Origin: Thiospirochaeta perfilievii
GTDB lineage: Bacteria > Spirochaetota > Spirochaetia > DSM-2461
NCBI RefSeq assembly: GCF_008329945.1
Contig: NZ_CP035807.1
Location: 3,472,001-3,536,000 of the forward strand
Reading direction: 5' to 3'
DNA length: 64,000 nucleotides
Shown in pieces: positions 1 through 9,010 of the stretch. The notes under the pieces were generated by a model that saw only the letters and a list, made by a program, of their open reading frames with translations, had not been told where the DNA came from and made no database searches. The translations under genes were made by a program, and so were the position numbers. Position 1 is the stretch's first letter; each line of letters opens with the position of its first letter.

Positions 1-750
1 GGAGTTTCCTACGGCAAAACCTAGGGGTTGGTCCATATCTGTTATGCAAGTAACAACTTTTCTATCTAATGAGTCACCAATTTCTCTCATTGTTTTTGCT
101 AGCTTTCTTGCATCATCCAGACTCTTCATAAATGCACCACTACCAGTTTTAACATCTAGAATAATTCCATCAGCATGAACTGCTAGTTTTTTACTCATAA
201 TAGATGCTGCAATTAAAGGTATACTTGAAACTGTAGCTGTAACATCCCTTAAAGAGTATAGTTTCTTATCTAAAGGTACTATTTTATCAGAGTAACCCAT
301 AATTCCTGTACCACACTCATTAACTAACTCTACCAACTCCTCTTTTGTTTCTGGGAAAGTAAAGCCTTTAATTGATTCGAACTTATCAATTGTACCACCT
401 GTATGGCCTAGTCCTCTTCCTGATAGTTTAGCTGTTCCTATATCAAAACTAGCAAATAGGGGAGCTAACGCTATAGTTGTTTTATCACCAACACCACCGG
501 TGCTGTGTTTATCAATTAATATTTTATTTATACCTTTAAAATCGATTAAATCTCCGGAATTCATCATTTTTTCAGTAAATACTTTTAATTCATGTTTTTC
601 CATTCCATTAAAGTAAACAGCCATTAAAAATGCAGACATTTGGTAGTCTGGAACATTACCTTCTAAGTACTCATCTAGTAAATAAGCGATCTCTGTATCC
701 GATAGTTTAATACCATCTCTTTTATTCTGAATAATATCTACAATTCTCAT
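1..750 (-). CDS. pdp: pyrimidine-nucleoside (thymidine) phosphorylase, C-terminus cut by window edge
   Basis: Reversible phosphorolysis of pyrimidine nucleosides to free base and (deoxy)ribose-1-phosphate, in cytoplasmic nucleoside salvage. The reverse strand opens at ATG 750 with MRIVDIIQNKRDG and stays open for 250 codons to position 1. The family signature KHSTGGVGDK is present near residue 83, followed by SGRGLGHTGGT and the phosphate/substrate region VKTGSGAFM. Family members are about 435 residues, so roughly the last 185 are outside the window. A GGAGTTAA ribosome site precedes the start. It diverges from the LacI-type gene at 916, which is a reasonable candidate regulator. Whether it is Pdp (broad) or DeoA (thymidine) cannot be settled from this part. 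Confidence 0.93.
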   Translation of the reverse strand, partial: MRIVDIIQNKRDGIKLSDTEIAYLLDEYLEGNVPDYQMSAFLMAVYFNGMEKHELKVFTEKMMNSGDLIDFKGINKILIDKHSTGGVGDKTTIALAPLFASFDIGTAKLSGRGLGHTGGTIDKFESIKGFTFPETKEELVELVNECGTGIMGYSDKIVPLDKKLYSLRDVTATVSSIPLIAASIMSKKLAVHADGIILDVKTGSGAFMKSLDDARKLAKTMREIGDSLDRKVVTCITDMDQPLGFAVGNS

Positions 751-915
751 GTTAACTCCTTAACTCTATTTATATGACTTATTTATATAATAGTCTAATT
801 TTTGTTACTTGTAAAACAATATTTGTAATTTTCTGTAATAAAATGTAATTTAATGTAAGTAGATGAAATTTTTATATGTTGTAAGATTTTATAAGTTGGG
901 TTAATATGTTTTAAG

Positions 916-1950
916 ATGAAAACTTTACCAAGAAAAAAAATAGTAATAGATGATGTTGCAAAGAGTGCTGGAGTTTCCACTGCTACAGTATCCAGGGTTA
1001 TAAATGGATATGAAGGGGTTAGTATAGATGTCTCCAATAGGGTTAATGCTGCAATAGAAGAGTTAGGGTATATAAAGCCTATTAAACCAAAAGACAGGTC
1101 AAATTCCAATAAAAAGATTGGCGTTGTCGTTCCAAACATACAAAACCCATACTCTTCAAATCTTGTGAAGCAGATTGAGGATACACTGGATAATTTTGGT
1201 TACTCTGTTATGGTTATGGATTCAAAAAATGATCCAGATAAGTCTATAAACTGTGTTGAAACCCTTATTGATAGTGGTGTTGCAGGATTAGTATATATTC
1301 CTACACATATTAAGTGTGAACAAGAGAATGTTCTTAAGGATATAGACCTTCCTATAGTATTTTTAGGTAGAAAGGTTGACTTTAAAGAAGCTTGTTTTGT
1401 TGGTTCTGAAACATTTATAGGTGCATATAATGGAGCAAAGTATCTTCTTAGTCTTGGACATAAGGATATACTCTATATTACTGGTGATAGCAGTAATTTA
1501 AGTGAAAAAAGTAGTGCTAGTGTGGATAAGCAGGGGTATAGTGGTTTTATTGAGGCTTTAGAAGAGAGTGGTATAAACTTTGATAAAGATAACCTGGTAT
1601 CCGGGGACTATAATATGAATACTACATATGAACTTGTAAGAGAAGCTATTACTAATAAGAGCTTTACTGCTATTTTTACTTCCGGTGATGTTATGGCCTA
1701 TGGTGCATATAAGGCAGTATTAAGTTCAGGTTTATCTGTACCTAATGATATATCGATTCTAGGTTTTGATGATCTACCAATGTCATCTGTATTAGACTTA
1801 ACAACAATTTCTCAAAATGCCTTTGGTATTGGTCAAAATGCTGGTCTTTTATTACATGATCTTATTGAGGAGAGAAAAGAGGGTCCACAGGAGATAATAC
1901 TTCCTACTAATCTGTGTATTAGATCAACCTGTGGAATTAAAAAGGAGTAA
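916..1950 (+). CDS. LacI-family transcriptional regulator
   Basis: DNA-binding sugar- or nucleoside-responsive regulator. An N-terminal LacI helix-turn-helix (IDDVAKSAGVSTATVSRVING, about residues 11-31) and hinge ELGYIKP are followed by a periplasmic-binding-protein-like sensor domain starting KKIGVVVPNIQNPY and ending with the usual FDDLPMSSVLDLTTISQN stretch. Length of 344 is typical. It is divergent from the pyrimidine phosphorylase gene across 165 bp, so it may control nucleoside salvage (a CytR-like role), but the effector is not readable. No clear palindromic operator was recognised in the shared AT-rich intergenic stretch. The gene ends inside a bidirectional terminator. Confidence 0.93.
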   Translation: MKTLPRKKIVIDDVAKSAGVSTATVSRVINGYEGVSIDVSNRVNAAIEELGYIKPIKPKDRSNSNKKIGVVVPNIQNPYSSNLVKQIEDTLDNFGYSVMVMDSKNDPDKSINCVETLIDSGVAGLVYIPTHIKCEQENVLKDIDLPIVFLGRKVDFKEACFVGSETFIGAYNGAKYLLSLGHKDILYITGDSSNLSEKSSASVDKQGYSGFIEALEESGINFDKDNLVSGDYNMNTTYELVREAITNKSFTAIFTSGDVMAYGAYKAVLSSGLSVPNDISILGFDDLPMSSVLDLTTISQNAFGIGQNAGLLLHDLIEERKEGPQEIILPTNLCIRSTCGIKKE

Positions 1951-1965
1951 TTAACTCCTTTTTTT
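1939..1965. terminator. bidirectional intrinsic terminator
   Basis: Stem AAAAAGGAGT (1939-1948) pairs with ACTCCTTTTT (1954-1963), giving A-tract and T-tract on both strands. It overlaps the stop of the LacI gene and abuts the stop of the convergent helicase gene, so it can end both transcripts. Confidence 0.8.
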
Positions 1966-3183
1966 ATAAAAACTTTTACCCTTTTTATTCCCTGCTTTCG
2001 GGTTATATTGGAATGGATCAGGAACTTTTTTCTTTGAAGGCTTATTTTCATCAGCTTTAGGTTTAAAACCAGTAACTCCAACCACATTGATACTATTTTT
2101 AAGCATCTTTTCGATTTTTTTAAGTTGTTGCTTTTCATCTGGTGATACTAGGGATATAGCTTTACCACTTTTCCCTGCTCTACCAGTTCTACCTATTCTA
2201 TGAACATAATCTTCAGCGACTTGGGGTAGGTCATAGTTAACTACATGGCTTAAGTCCTCTAAGTGAATTCCTCTAGCTGCAACATCTGTTGCAATTAACG
2301 CTTGAAGGTCTCCCTTTTTAAAATCCTTAAGGGCTCTAGTTCTTGCCCCCTGACTTTTATCCCCATGGATAGCTGCAGATGGTATTCCGTTTTTATCTAA
2401 ACTTTTTGCAAGTCTATTAGCTCCATGTTTTGTTCTAACAAAAACTAAAACCTGATACCAATTTTCGGTCTCAATTAGATGTTTTAGTAGGTGTTGTTTC
2501 TGAGTTTTATCTATGTGATGAACAATTTGATCAACCTTCTCTGCGGCACTATTTCTCTTTGTAACTTCTACTGATTTTGGGTTTTTTAGAAGTTCATGGG
2601 CTAGGGCTCTAATCTCAGTCCCATAGGTAGCAGAGAATAGTAGGTTTTGTCTTACATTAGGAAGTTTAGTCATTATTTTTTTTATATCCCTAATAAAACC
2701 CATATCCAACATTCGATCTGCTTCATCTAGAACAAATATTTCAATACTGCCTAAATTAAGTGTACCCTGGCTTAAATGATCTAATAGCCTACCTGGTGTA
2801 GCAACTAAAATATCAACACCATTTTTTAATGCTGAGATCTGGGGGTTTATTTTAACCCCACCAAAAATAGTTAAAATATTAAGTTTTAGATTATTTCCAT
2901 AGTGTCTAAAACTCTCTCCAACCTGGGCTGCTAACTCCCGTGTCGGTGTTAATATTAAGGCTCTAGGGTGTTTCGATACTCTCTCTTTATCACTTAAGTT
3001 ATTTAAAATAGGAAGGGCAAAGGCTGCTGTCTTTCCTGTTCCTGTTTGGGCTCCACCAAGAAGGTCTCTTCCTTCTAAAATTGCAGGTATCGCTCCTACC
3101 TGTATTGGAGTAGCCTCTTTGTAACCCTTAGATTCAACTGCTCTAAGAATTTGGGAATTTAATCCCAGTTTATCAAATTTCAA
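1951..3183 (-). CDS. rhlE: DEAD-box ATP-dependent RNA helicase, RhlE type
   Basis: ATP-driven unwinding of RNA duplexes in ribosome assembly, mRNA decay or cold adaptation. All helicase motifs are visible in order: Q motif (GYKEATPIQ), Walker [31 protein letters not shown] ([13 protein letters not shown]), SAT (LLFSATY), then domain 2 with [25 protein letters not shown] and [13 protein letters not shown]. The tail after residue 375 is short and lysine-rich, as in RhlE. Length 410. The TTGAAATTTG region opens at ATG 3183 after an AGGAG site. A structured leader precedes it. The exact subfamily (RhlE, SrmB, CshA) is an assignment by overall similarity. Confidence 0.95.
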   Translation of the reverse strand: MKFDKLGLNSQILRAVESKGYKEATPIQVGAIPAILEGRDLLGGAQTGTGKTAAFALPILNNLSDKERVSKHPRALILTPTRELAAQVGESFRHYGNNLKLNILTIFGGVKINPQISALKNGVDILVATPGRLLDHLSQGTLNLGSIEIFVLDEADRMLDMGFIRDIKKIMTKLPNVRQNLLFSATYGTEIRALAHELLKNPKSVEVTKRNSAAEKVDQIVHHIDKTQKQHLLKHLIETENWYQVLVFVRTKHGANRLAKSLDKNGIPSAAIHGDKSQGARTRALKDFKKGDLQALIATDVAARGIHLEDLSHVVNYDLPQVAEDYVHRIGRTGRAGKSGKAISLVSPDEKQQLKKIEKMLKNSINVVGVTGFKPKADENKPSKKKVPDPFQYNPKAGNKKGKSFYKKRS

Positions 3184-3199
3184 TTATAATTCTCCTAAA

Positions 3200-3234
3200 C
3201 CAACCTGCATTAATAAATGCTCCAGTCTAGGTGG
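3200..3234 (-). promoter_or_regulatory. structured 5' leader of the helicase mRNA
   Basis: Just upstream of the helicase ribosome site the transcript can fold CCACCT against AGGTTGG (one bulged U), enclosing a nested GCATT-TATT-AATGC hairpin. A further CAGT/ACTG hairpin lies upstream near 3251-3265. Helicase mRNAs often have long folded leaders that respond to cold. No known riboswitch class matches; function is inferred. Confidence 0.35.
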
Positions 3235-3390
3235 TTATAACTTTTTAATCAGTTTTTTGACTGGATAATTACTGTCGAACTGGAAAAATAACATTTATAT
3301 CAAAAAAAGTATATAAAGGAATTCTATATATTAGAAAATAATTTGATTAGTTACATTTACCCGACTATTATATTGTTTTACAATTATAGA

Positions 3391-3837
3391 ATGGATGATG
3401 TTAGAGAGCAGTTTATAAAAGAGAGGGAGGAGAGGTATGGTGGTAGTATATCTTTTATCTCATTTGCGAAGTATATAGGAAGTTCTTTGGGTAATAAGCC
3501 TGAGAATTTAAGTGGTTTAATCTATATAATAGGACAAAATATCTATTTTGAAGATTTTCAACCATCCCCTAGTATTTTATTAACTAATAGGGATCAGACC
3601 CCCTATAGGAAATTTGAAATAGCAATTAACTTGGATGATATTTTAGAAGCTGTAAATGTAAAAGAGTTAGAATGTAAGAAATCTATAAATGGTCTTACAC
3701 CTAGTAGCGAAATAACAGGAATTAAAACCTGGTTTGAAAAACTCTTTTTTAAATCTGTAGTTATGATAAGGTTAAAGGATAAAAGTTCTATCTTCTTGGA
3801 TATTACAAATAATAAGGTATTTTTAACCAAAATTTGA
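3391..3837 (+). CDS. conserved-looking hypothetical protein
   Basis: Not recognised. A 148-residue soluble protein from ATG 3391 (MDDVREQFIKEREERYGG). An upstream in-frame TTG at 3343 would add 16 hydrophobic residues, but neither start has a convincing ribosome site, and the ATG gives a more natural charged N-terminus. The body alternates short beta-like segments (LIYIIGQNIYFEDF, YRKFEIAINLDDILEAV, SVVMIRLKDKSSIFLDI), which loosely resembles a GRAM/PH-like fold; that is a guess from pattern only. No catalytic motif, signal peptide or membrane segment. It sits alone between the helicase leader and the nitroreductase gene, same strand as the latter with a 31-bp gap. Confidence 0.6.
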   Translation: MDDVREQFIKEREERYGGSISFISFAKYIGSSLGNKPENLSGLIYIIGQNIYFEDFQPSPSILLTNRDQTPYRKFEIAINLDDILEAVNVKELECKKSINGLTPSSEITGIKTWFEKLFFKSVVMIRLKDKSSIFLDITNNKVFLTKI

Positions 3838-3868
3838 TCTTATCTCTTTTTAAACTTATATTTTAGAC

Positions 3869-4720
3869 ATGAAGAATATAAACTCGATAAAAAATAGAAT
3901 TTCTGTAAGATCTTTTAAGGATAGAGAACTTAGTGAATCTTTAACTAAACAAATCCAGGAACTAGTGAATAAAAGATATGTAGGTCCATTTGGTAATGAG
4001 ATCAAATTTAAGATTATTGATACAAAGAGTAGGGAGTTAGCCAGTTTAGGTAAGATGACATCTTATGGTGTTATAAAAGGGGCTAGGCTCTATATTGTTG
4101 GTTATTGTAAACCTGACAATGAGTCTCTATATGATTATGGCTACTGTTTAGAAGAGCTAATACTAGATTTAACAGACTTAAATGTTGGGACTTGTTGGTT
4201 AGGTGGTACATTTGGTAGAGGTTTTATATCAAAGGCTGTTGACTTACCAGATAATATGGTTATACCTGCAATTACTCCAATTGGTCTTATCCATGAGAAA
4301 CGAAAATTTAGTGATAAATTGGTTAGGTATATTGCTAAATCTGATAAGAGGAAAACCCATGACCAACTATTTTTTAACCTAAATAAGTCTGGGGATGTAT
4401 CTGTTTTAGATTTTAATGAGAATAAACCCAATGTTACACAACTTCTTGAAATGGTTAGAATCGCCCCTTCAGCTTCCAACAAACAGCCATGGAGAATTAT
4501 AGTAAATAGAAGTAGTTTACACCTCTATTGGGATTATGACCAAGCATATAATTCAGGTATTAAAAGCCATAATATTCAGGCTCTTGATATGGGTATTGCT
4601 CTTTCACATTTGAAAATAAGTGCAGATGATTTAGGAATAAGTAACTCTTTCTCTGTTAATAATCCTAATATTGATAATGTGTCTTGGAACTATGTAGGAA
4701 CATTTAACATAGGGGAGTAA
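3869..4720 (+). CDS. nitroreductase-family protein (TM1586-type)
   Basis: FMN-dependent oxidoreductase of unknown substrate. The N-terminal half carries the nitroreductase start pattern IKNRISVRSFKDREL, and the second half repeats the fold with MVRIAPSASNKQPWRI, the FMN-contacting APSASNxQPW motif. This duplicated 280-residue arrangement matches the Nitroreductase_2/TM1586 family more than the classical 200-residue NfsB type. A glycine-rich LNVGTCWLGGTFGRG segment sits in the middle. It follows the hypothetical gene at 3391 and is followed by a decayed hydrolase tail. Likely cytoplasmic. Electron donor and substrate are not inferable. Confidence 0.82.
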   Translation: MKNINSIKNRISVRSFKDRELSESLTKQIQELVNKRYVGPFGNEIKFKIIDTKSRELASLGKMTSYGVIKGARLYIVGYCKPDNESLYDYGYCLEELILDLTDLNVGTCWLGGTFGRGFISKAVDLPDNMVIPAITPIGLIHEKRKFSDKLVRYIAKSDKRKTHDQLFFNLNKSGDVSVLDFNENKPNVTQLLEMVRIAPSASNKQPWRIIVNRSSLHLYWDYDQAYNSGIKSHNIQALDMGIALSHLKISADDLGISNSFSVNNPNIDNVSWNYVGTFNIGE

Positions 4721-4722
4721 AA

Positions 4723-4836
4723 AATGAAGAAGTGCTTATTATTAACTACCCAGGGGATAATCACAATATTGCTAAAAATCAAAGGGTTGCCCAGGAGGCT
4801 GACTTAGAGTGGTTTAGAGGGTTTATTAACAGATAA
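4723..4836 (+). pseudogene. C-terminal remnant of an S9-type peptidase / alpha-beta hydrolase
   Basis: In the frame of GAA 4726 the DNA reads EEVLIINYPGDNHNIAKNQ then RVAQEADLEWFRGFINR and stops at TAA 4834. The pattern YPGxxHxI..N......LEWF is the usual end of prolyl-oligopeptidase-like (S9) hydrolases, including the position of the catalytic histidine. There is no upstream hydrolase body: the frame is closed within a few codons and the nitroreductase gene occupies the space. The only ATG nearby (4724) is in a different frame. I read it as the last about 35 codons of a gene otherwise deleted. Confidence 0.55.
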
Positions 4837-4839
4837 AAA

Positions 4840-4857
4840 ATATGCCATTTGGCATAT
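4840..4857. repeat. short perfect palindrome upstream of 4905 gene
   Basis: ATATGCCA-TT-TGGCATAT, an 8-bp inverted repeat with a 2-bp centre, placed 48 bp before the next start codon. It could be an operator or a weak terminator of the decayed gene; there is no long T-run after it. Confidence 0.4.
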
Positions 4858-4904
4858 ATTAAATAGGTGAAAGTAGCTTTAACATATTAGAAGGAGTAGT
4901 AAGT

Positions 4905-5408
4905 ATGATTTCTAATAAAACTATGGAACACCTGGAAAAAATAGCCAGTAAAAACAGTTGTGAGCTTAATCAAGAGTGTGTAGAACTAATTGTAAAAGGT
5001 TTTGTTGAAAAGCTTGAGTGTTTTGATAATTTAGTTAAGGATAACTCTTTAGAAGAGATAAAATACTTTAATAAAGATGATCCATCCGGGGTTTTAGTTA
5101 TAACATATTCTGGTTCACTATTAAGTATTGGGCCACTTAAAAATGGGGTTAGAAAGTCTAGGTATGCAAGCATTGGCATTAGAAGAGATGTCCCAAAGAT
5201 TGCTACCGATGACTTCTCGACTCTGCTTAGTGATATTTCTATGGATAAGTCTATACATTTTAAATCAGGGCCAATAAATAAGACTTCCTGTATTTATAAG
5301 TTAGCAAGGGTACAAAACAACTTAGATTTAGAAAAACAGGAGACTATATTAAGTGGTGCTACTATGGTTTTAGTTAAAGAGTTTATTAAGGTAAATAATG
5401 AGTATTAA
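4905..5408 (+). CDS. hypothetical protein
   Basis: Not recognised. 167 residues with a strong AGAAGGAG ribosome site before ATG 4905. No signal peptide or membrane helix. The N-terminal third is helical and acidic (residues 1-55), followed by a beta-rich core (GVLVITYSGSLLSIGPL, SRYASIGIRRDVPKI) and a C-terminal helix. Two cysteines near the N-terminus and one in TSCIYKLARV do not form a known motif. The gene stands alone and its end overlaps the convergent thiamine transporter ATPase gene by 4 bp. Codon use is like its neighbours, so a real gene is likely. Confidence 0.7.
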   Translation: MISNKTMEHLEKIASKNSCELNQECVELIVKGFVEKLECFDNLVKDNSLEEIKYFNKDDPSGVLVITYSGSLLSIGPLKNGVRKSRYASIGIRRDVPKIATDDFSTLLSDISMDKSIHFKSGPINKTSCIYKLARVQNNLDLEKQETILSGATMVLVKEFIKVNNEY

Positions 5409-6340
5409 AACTCAATAATATCCTTGTAATCCACATGATACTCCCCACTATGAAGGTGGTTATAACTTATAACATTTATTAAATTATCCTTGGTTTTAAG
5501 AACTCCTCTGCTAAAGTGTCCTAGATATTCACTTTTAACTATTTCACCCTTAAAATTAATTGAATTTTCTTGGCTTTTACCTAGTTTAACTGATTCTGGC
5601 CTAAAAAAGAGTTTCCTGTTTTCTAATATAATATAGTTTGACTCACCTATAAATTTACCAACAAATAGGTTCTTTGGTTTTGTATATAGTTGTGTAGGGG
5701 TAGAGAACTGCTGCAATCTACCATTTTTTAATAGTGCTATTCTGTTAGAGACAGTTAATGCCTCTTCCTGGTCATGGGTAACATAAAGAGTTGTTATTTT
5801 AAACTCTTCTTGAATCGATTTGATCTCATATCTAAGTCTCTTTCTAAGGTCTGCATCTAGGGCACTAAGTGGCTCATCAAGTAGGAGAAGTCTAGGTTTT
5901 ATAGCTAAGCTTCTGCCTAAAGCGACCCTCTGTTTCTCTCCCCCAGACAATTGGGAAATAACTCTTTTATTGTAATCCTTAAGGTGAAGAGAGTCTAAAA
6001 TAAAATTTACCTCATCCTTTATAATACTTTTCTTGATATTTCTAGCTTTTAAACCGTAGCCAATATTATCCTCTACATTTAGATGGGGAAATAAGGCGTA
6101 GTTTTGAAAAACAATACCTATATTTCTTTTATTAGGAGGAATCTTATTCATATTTATTCCATCTAAAATAAAATCCCCTTTATCTGGTTGTAAAAAACCT
6201 GCAGCTATTCTAAGGGCTGTTGTTTTTCCACAACCACTAGGACCTAAAAGGGTAACCAGTTCACCCTTATTTATACTTAAATCTAACTTTAGGTTAAAAC
6301 TATCTAAGTTTACTTCTATATCTTTCCACTCTACAAACAT
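5405..6340 (-). CDS. thiQ: thiamine ABC transporter, ATP-binding protein
   Basis: ATPase that powers uptake of thiamine or its phosphates through ThiP. Walker A GPSGCGKTT (about residue 34), Q-loop FQNYALFPHL, ABC signature LSGGEKQRVALGRSLA, Walker B LLLLDEPLSALD and switch histidine in YVTHDQEEA are all intact. At 311 residues it is longer than E. coli ThiQ because it has a short C-terminal TOBE-like regulatory extension, as in PotA/FbpC ATPases. The assignment to thiamine rests on the operon: thiB and thiP upstream and a TPP riboswitch at the head. It follows thiP by 1 bp, so translation is probably coupled. Confidence 0.88.
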   Translation of the reverse strand: MFVEWKDIEVNLDSFNLKLDLSINKGELVTLLGPSGCGKTTALRIAAGFLQPDKGDFILDGINMNKIPPNKRNIGIVFQNYALFPHLNVEDNIGYGLKARNIKKSIIKDEVNFILDSLHLKDYNKRVISQLSGGEKQRVALGRSLAIKPRLLLLDEPLSALDADLRKRLRYEIKSIQEEFKITTLYVTHDQEEALTVSNRIALLKNGRLQQFSTPTQLYTKPKNLFVGKFIGESNYIILENRKLFFRPESVKLGKSQENSINFKGEIVKSEYLGHFSRGVLKTKDNLINVISYNHLHSGEYHVDYKDIIEF

Positions 6341-6341
6341 T

Positions 6342-7949
6342 CTAAATATCCACGCTATCCATTAATCTAAATGATAAAAAACTTAATAATAAGAGTATAG
6401 AGCCAAGGGCACACGCTCCGTAAAAATTATATGAACCTATTAATTGATAAATTGCTAGGGGTAGTGTCACAAAACCTGATGGAGCTAACATAATTGATGC
6501 ATTCATCTCTCCTACAGATAGAGAGAATGAAAATACTCCTGCAGTTATTATACCTCCTTTAATAAGGGGTAGCTCTACCTTTAAAAAAGTTTTAAACCTT
6601 CTGTATCCCAGGGACTCTGAAGCTTCTATTAGAGAGATATCAATAGTCTTGTAGATATTATTAATCGACCTAATTGAGATAGGCAGAGATATAAATGTAT
6701 GGGCAAAAACTATAAAAATAAATGAGCCTGGCAGGTTTAGATTTAGGTAGCTTAATCCAATTATTATAGATGATATTCCCATGGGTAAAAAGAATAAAAT
6801 TGTATATATGGATTTAAGTTTAAAATTTTTATTTATATTAAATGTAACTAATAGGGCCATGGGTATAGTCATTAAAAGAGTTGATAAGCCTAGTAGTAGG
6901 GAGTTTTTTATCGCTTCAATAGATGTCATATTAAAGCTATTTGTTAAACTTCCAAAAATTGATTTATACCAGTGAAGGGAGAAATAGACTCCTCCTGTAA
7001 AGCCCTCTTTTCTTAAAAATGAGCTAATAACTATAGCTACTAGGGGTGCTACTAATATTAATGTTAAGGGTATAATATAGGTTGAAAATAATAACCCTGT
7101 TTTAATACTAATTTTTTTAACCAGGTTACTTCCATCAATAAACTTAGGCTCTCTCGATTCACTTTTAAGGTATAAAAATAGAATTAACAGAGTAAATAGA
7201 CTCTCTATTATGGAAAGGGAGGCCGCCTTAGGAATATTTAGGGATATACGTGCAAATCTGTAAACTTCAACCTCTATTGTTGATAAATTTGGTCCACCAC
7301 CTAAAACAAGTATTATACCAAAACTCATAAAGCAATATAAAAATATCAGGGTAAAACTTGTTAAAATACTTGATGTTAAATAGGGAATTGTAACTTTAAA
7401 AAAAGTCTTAATCTTTCCTAGACCTAGGGAGTATGAAGCCTCTATAACCTCATAGGGTATTTTTTTCCATCTAGAGGATATAATTCTAATGGCCAGGGGG
7501 GTGTTATAAAATATATGGGCTAATAAAACAGCTTTAATGGAGTATAGAATTTTTAAAGGTGGAGATTTAAGTTCAAATAAACTCATTAATAAATTATTTA
7601 AATAACCACTATTTCCAAAAAGTAAAACAAAGCCTAATACAGTTAAAATTGATGGTAGAATAAATGGTAGAGTTGATAGGGATAAAAATACTCTCTTACC
7701 AATAAAGTTGTATCTTGTTAAAAGATATGCTCCAGGTATTCCTATTAAAACAGATAATAGGGCACTTAAAAGCCCTTGATAAACCGTAAATGATATTATC
7801 TTCTTATAATAAAAACTATTATAAATATCCTTAAAAAATTCAAAATTTAAACCTTGAATTAAAACCTTTAAAAGGGGGAGATAAAAAATAGTAATTAGGA
7901 AGAGAAGTGGCAGTAAAATTAGAATTTTACTGCCTTTTATTTTAAACAC
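6342..7949 (-). CDS. thiP: thiamine ABC transporter permease (fused double permease)
   Basis: Inner-membrane channel of the thiamine importer. About twelve hydrophobic helices fall in two homologous halves, each with an EAA-type loop contacting the ATPase (EASYSLGLGKIKTFFKVTIPYL and EASESLGYRRFKTFLKVELPL in pieces), the ThiP/FbpB-style fused layout. Start: GTG 7949 overlaps the thiB stop as TAGTG and gives MFKIKGSKILIL; a second in-frame GTG at 7973 would add MVGKRCKI. Neither has a strong ribosome site, so translational coupling to thiB is likely. About 535 residues, a normal size for ThiP. Confidence 0.87.
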   Translation of the reverse strand: MFKIKGSKILILLPLLFLITIFYLPLLKVLIQGLNFEFFKDIYNSFYYKKIISFTVYQGLLSALLSVLIGIPGAYLLTRYNFIGKRVFLSLSTLPFILPSILTVLGFVLLFGNSGYLNNLLMSLFELKSPPLKILYSIKAVLLAHIFYNTPLAIRIISSRWKKIPYEVIEASYSLGLGKIKTFFKVTIPYLTSSILTSFTLIFLYCFMSFGIILVLGGGPNLSTIEVEVYRFARISLNIPKAASLSIIESLFTLLILFLYLKSESREPKFIDGSNLVKKISIKTGLLFSTYIIPLTLILVAPLVAIVISSFLRKEGFTGGVYFSLHWYKSIFGSLTNSFNMTSIEAIKNSLLLGLSTLLMTIPMALLVTFNINKNFKLKSIYTILFFLPMGISSIIIGLSYLNLNLPGSFIFIVFAHTFISLPISIRSINNIYKTIDISLIEASESLGYRRFKTFLKVELPLIKGGIITAGVFSFSLSVGEMNASIMLAPSGFVTLPLAIYQLIGSYNFYGACALGSILLLLSFLSFRLMDSVDI

Positions 7950-8974
7950 TATTTTACAGCGTTTTCCGACCACTGATTAATCCAGACTTCGTAATTCTTT
8001 TCAATATCACTAAAGTCTAGTTGTAGGGATGTCTCAGGTTTTAGGGCTGAATCATAGGATTTTGGTAGTTCTACAGAGTTATTTACAGGAAACATCCAGT
8101 TTGTAAGTGGAATGATCTGTTGTGCATCTGCAGATAACATAAAGTCGATGAATTTTTTAGCATTAACTTCATTTTTAGAACCTTTAACAATACCTAAACC
8201 TTCTAATTGCATATAGTTCCCTTCTTCAAAAAGTAGAGCTTTATATCGATTATTATCTTCATACTCTATATGGTAGCTGGGACTTGTTGTATAACTTAAT
8301 ACCATAGGAGCTTCCCCCTGGGTAAAAAGTCCATAACCTGATGTCCAACCATCGGTTATAGTTAAAATTGAAGGTTTTAATCTGTTCCAGTAGTCTAAGT
8401 ATTTATCCCCATATACTGAGATTGTCCATAATAGAAATCCTAAACCTGGGCTAGAAGTTCTTGGGTCCATAAGGATTAAAGAGTTTTTATACTCGGGTTT
8501 TGTTAAATCTTCTAAAGATTTTGGTGGATTACTTAATACTTTTGAGTCATAAATAATTGAGAAGTATCCGTAGTCAAAGGGGATAAGGCTACTCTTTTTA
8601 TCAAATTGAAGCCCCTTATCTAAGCTCTTAACAGTGTCACTAGAGTATGGTTTAAGAACATCACTCTTTAAAGCTTTAGCTAATAAATTGTTGTCTATAC
8701 CAATTACTATATCTGCTTTTGGTGCCTCTTTTTCACTAATAACCTTTGTTAATACAGATCCTGCATCACCAAAACTTACCATGTTAACTTTTACACCATA
8801 CTTCTCTTCAAAAAGTGGAACTATTTGAGGTCCTGGACCCCACTCAGAGGTAAAAGAGTCATAGGCATAGATGACTAATTCATCTGTAACTGTTTGTTTT
8901 TCTTCATTATTACTTGATGCAAATAATGAGAAGGACATAACTATTAATAAAAATAGAAGTGTTAGTTTTTTCAT
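7949..8974 (-). CDS. thiB: thiamine-binding periplasmic protein
   Basis: Captures thiamine, TMP or TPP in the periplasm and delivers it to ThiPQ. A signal peptide (MKKLTLLFLLIVMSFSLFAS) without a lipobox cysteine precedes the mature protein. The ThiB hallmark YAYDSFTSEWGPGPQI opens the mature domain, and the ligand-lobe segment TDGWTSGYGLF and C-terminal NWMFPVN also match family style. 341 residues. It is the first gene of thiB-thiP-thiQ and its ribosome site GGGAG (8982-8986) lies inside the riboswitch expression platform. Confidence 0.93.
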   Translation of the reverse strand: MKKLTLLFLLIVMSFSLFASSNNEEKQTVTDELVIYAYDSFTSEWGPGPQIVPLFEEKYGVKVNMVSFGDAGSVLTKVISEKEAPKADIVIGIDNNLLAKALKSDVLKPYSSDTVKSLDKGLQFDKKSSLIPFDYGYFSIIYDSKVLSNPPKSLEDLTKPEYKNSLILMDPRTSSPGLGFLLWTISVYGDKYLDYWNRLKPSILTITDGWTSGYGLFTQGEAPMVLSYTTSPSYHIEYEDNNRYKALLFEEGNYMQLEGLGIVKGSKNEVNAKKFIDFMLSADAQQIIPLTNWMFPVNNSVELPKSYDSALKPETSLQLDFSDIEKNYEVWINQWSENAVK

Positions 8975-8981
8975 TTTTTTT

Positions 8982-9004
8982 CTCCCAAAATGCTTTTTTG
9001 GGGG
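8982..9004 (-). promoter_or_regulatory. riboswitch expression platform, SD-sequestering hairpin
   Basis: Minus-strand CCCAAAA (9002-8996) pairs with TTTTGGG (8990-8984), burying the GGGAG ribosome site of thiB. The five C residues at 9004-9000 can alternatively pair with the GGGGTG of the aptamer P2 strand, which would free the ribosome site. There is no U-run after the hairpin, so control looks translational rather than by termination. Confidence 0.7.
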
Positions 9005-9010
9005 TATTGA

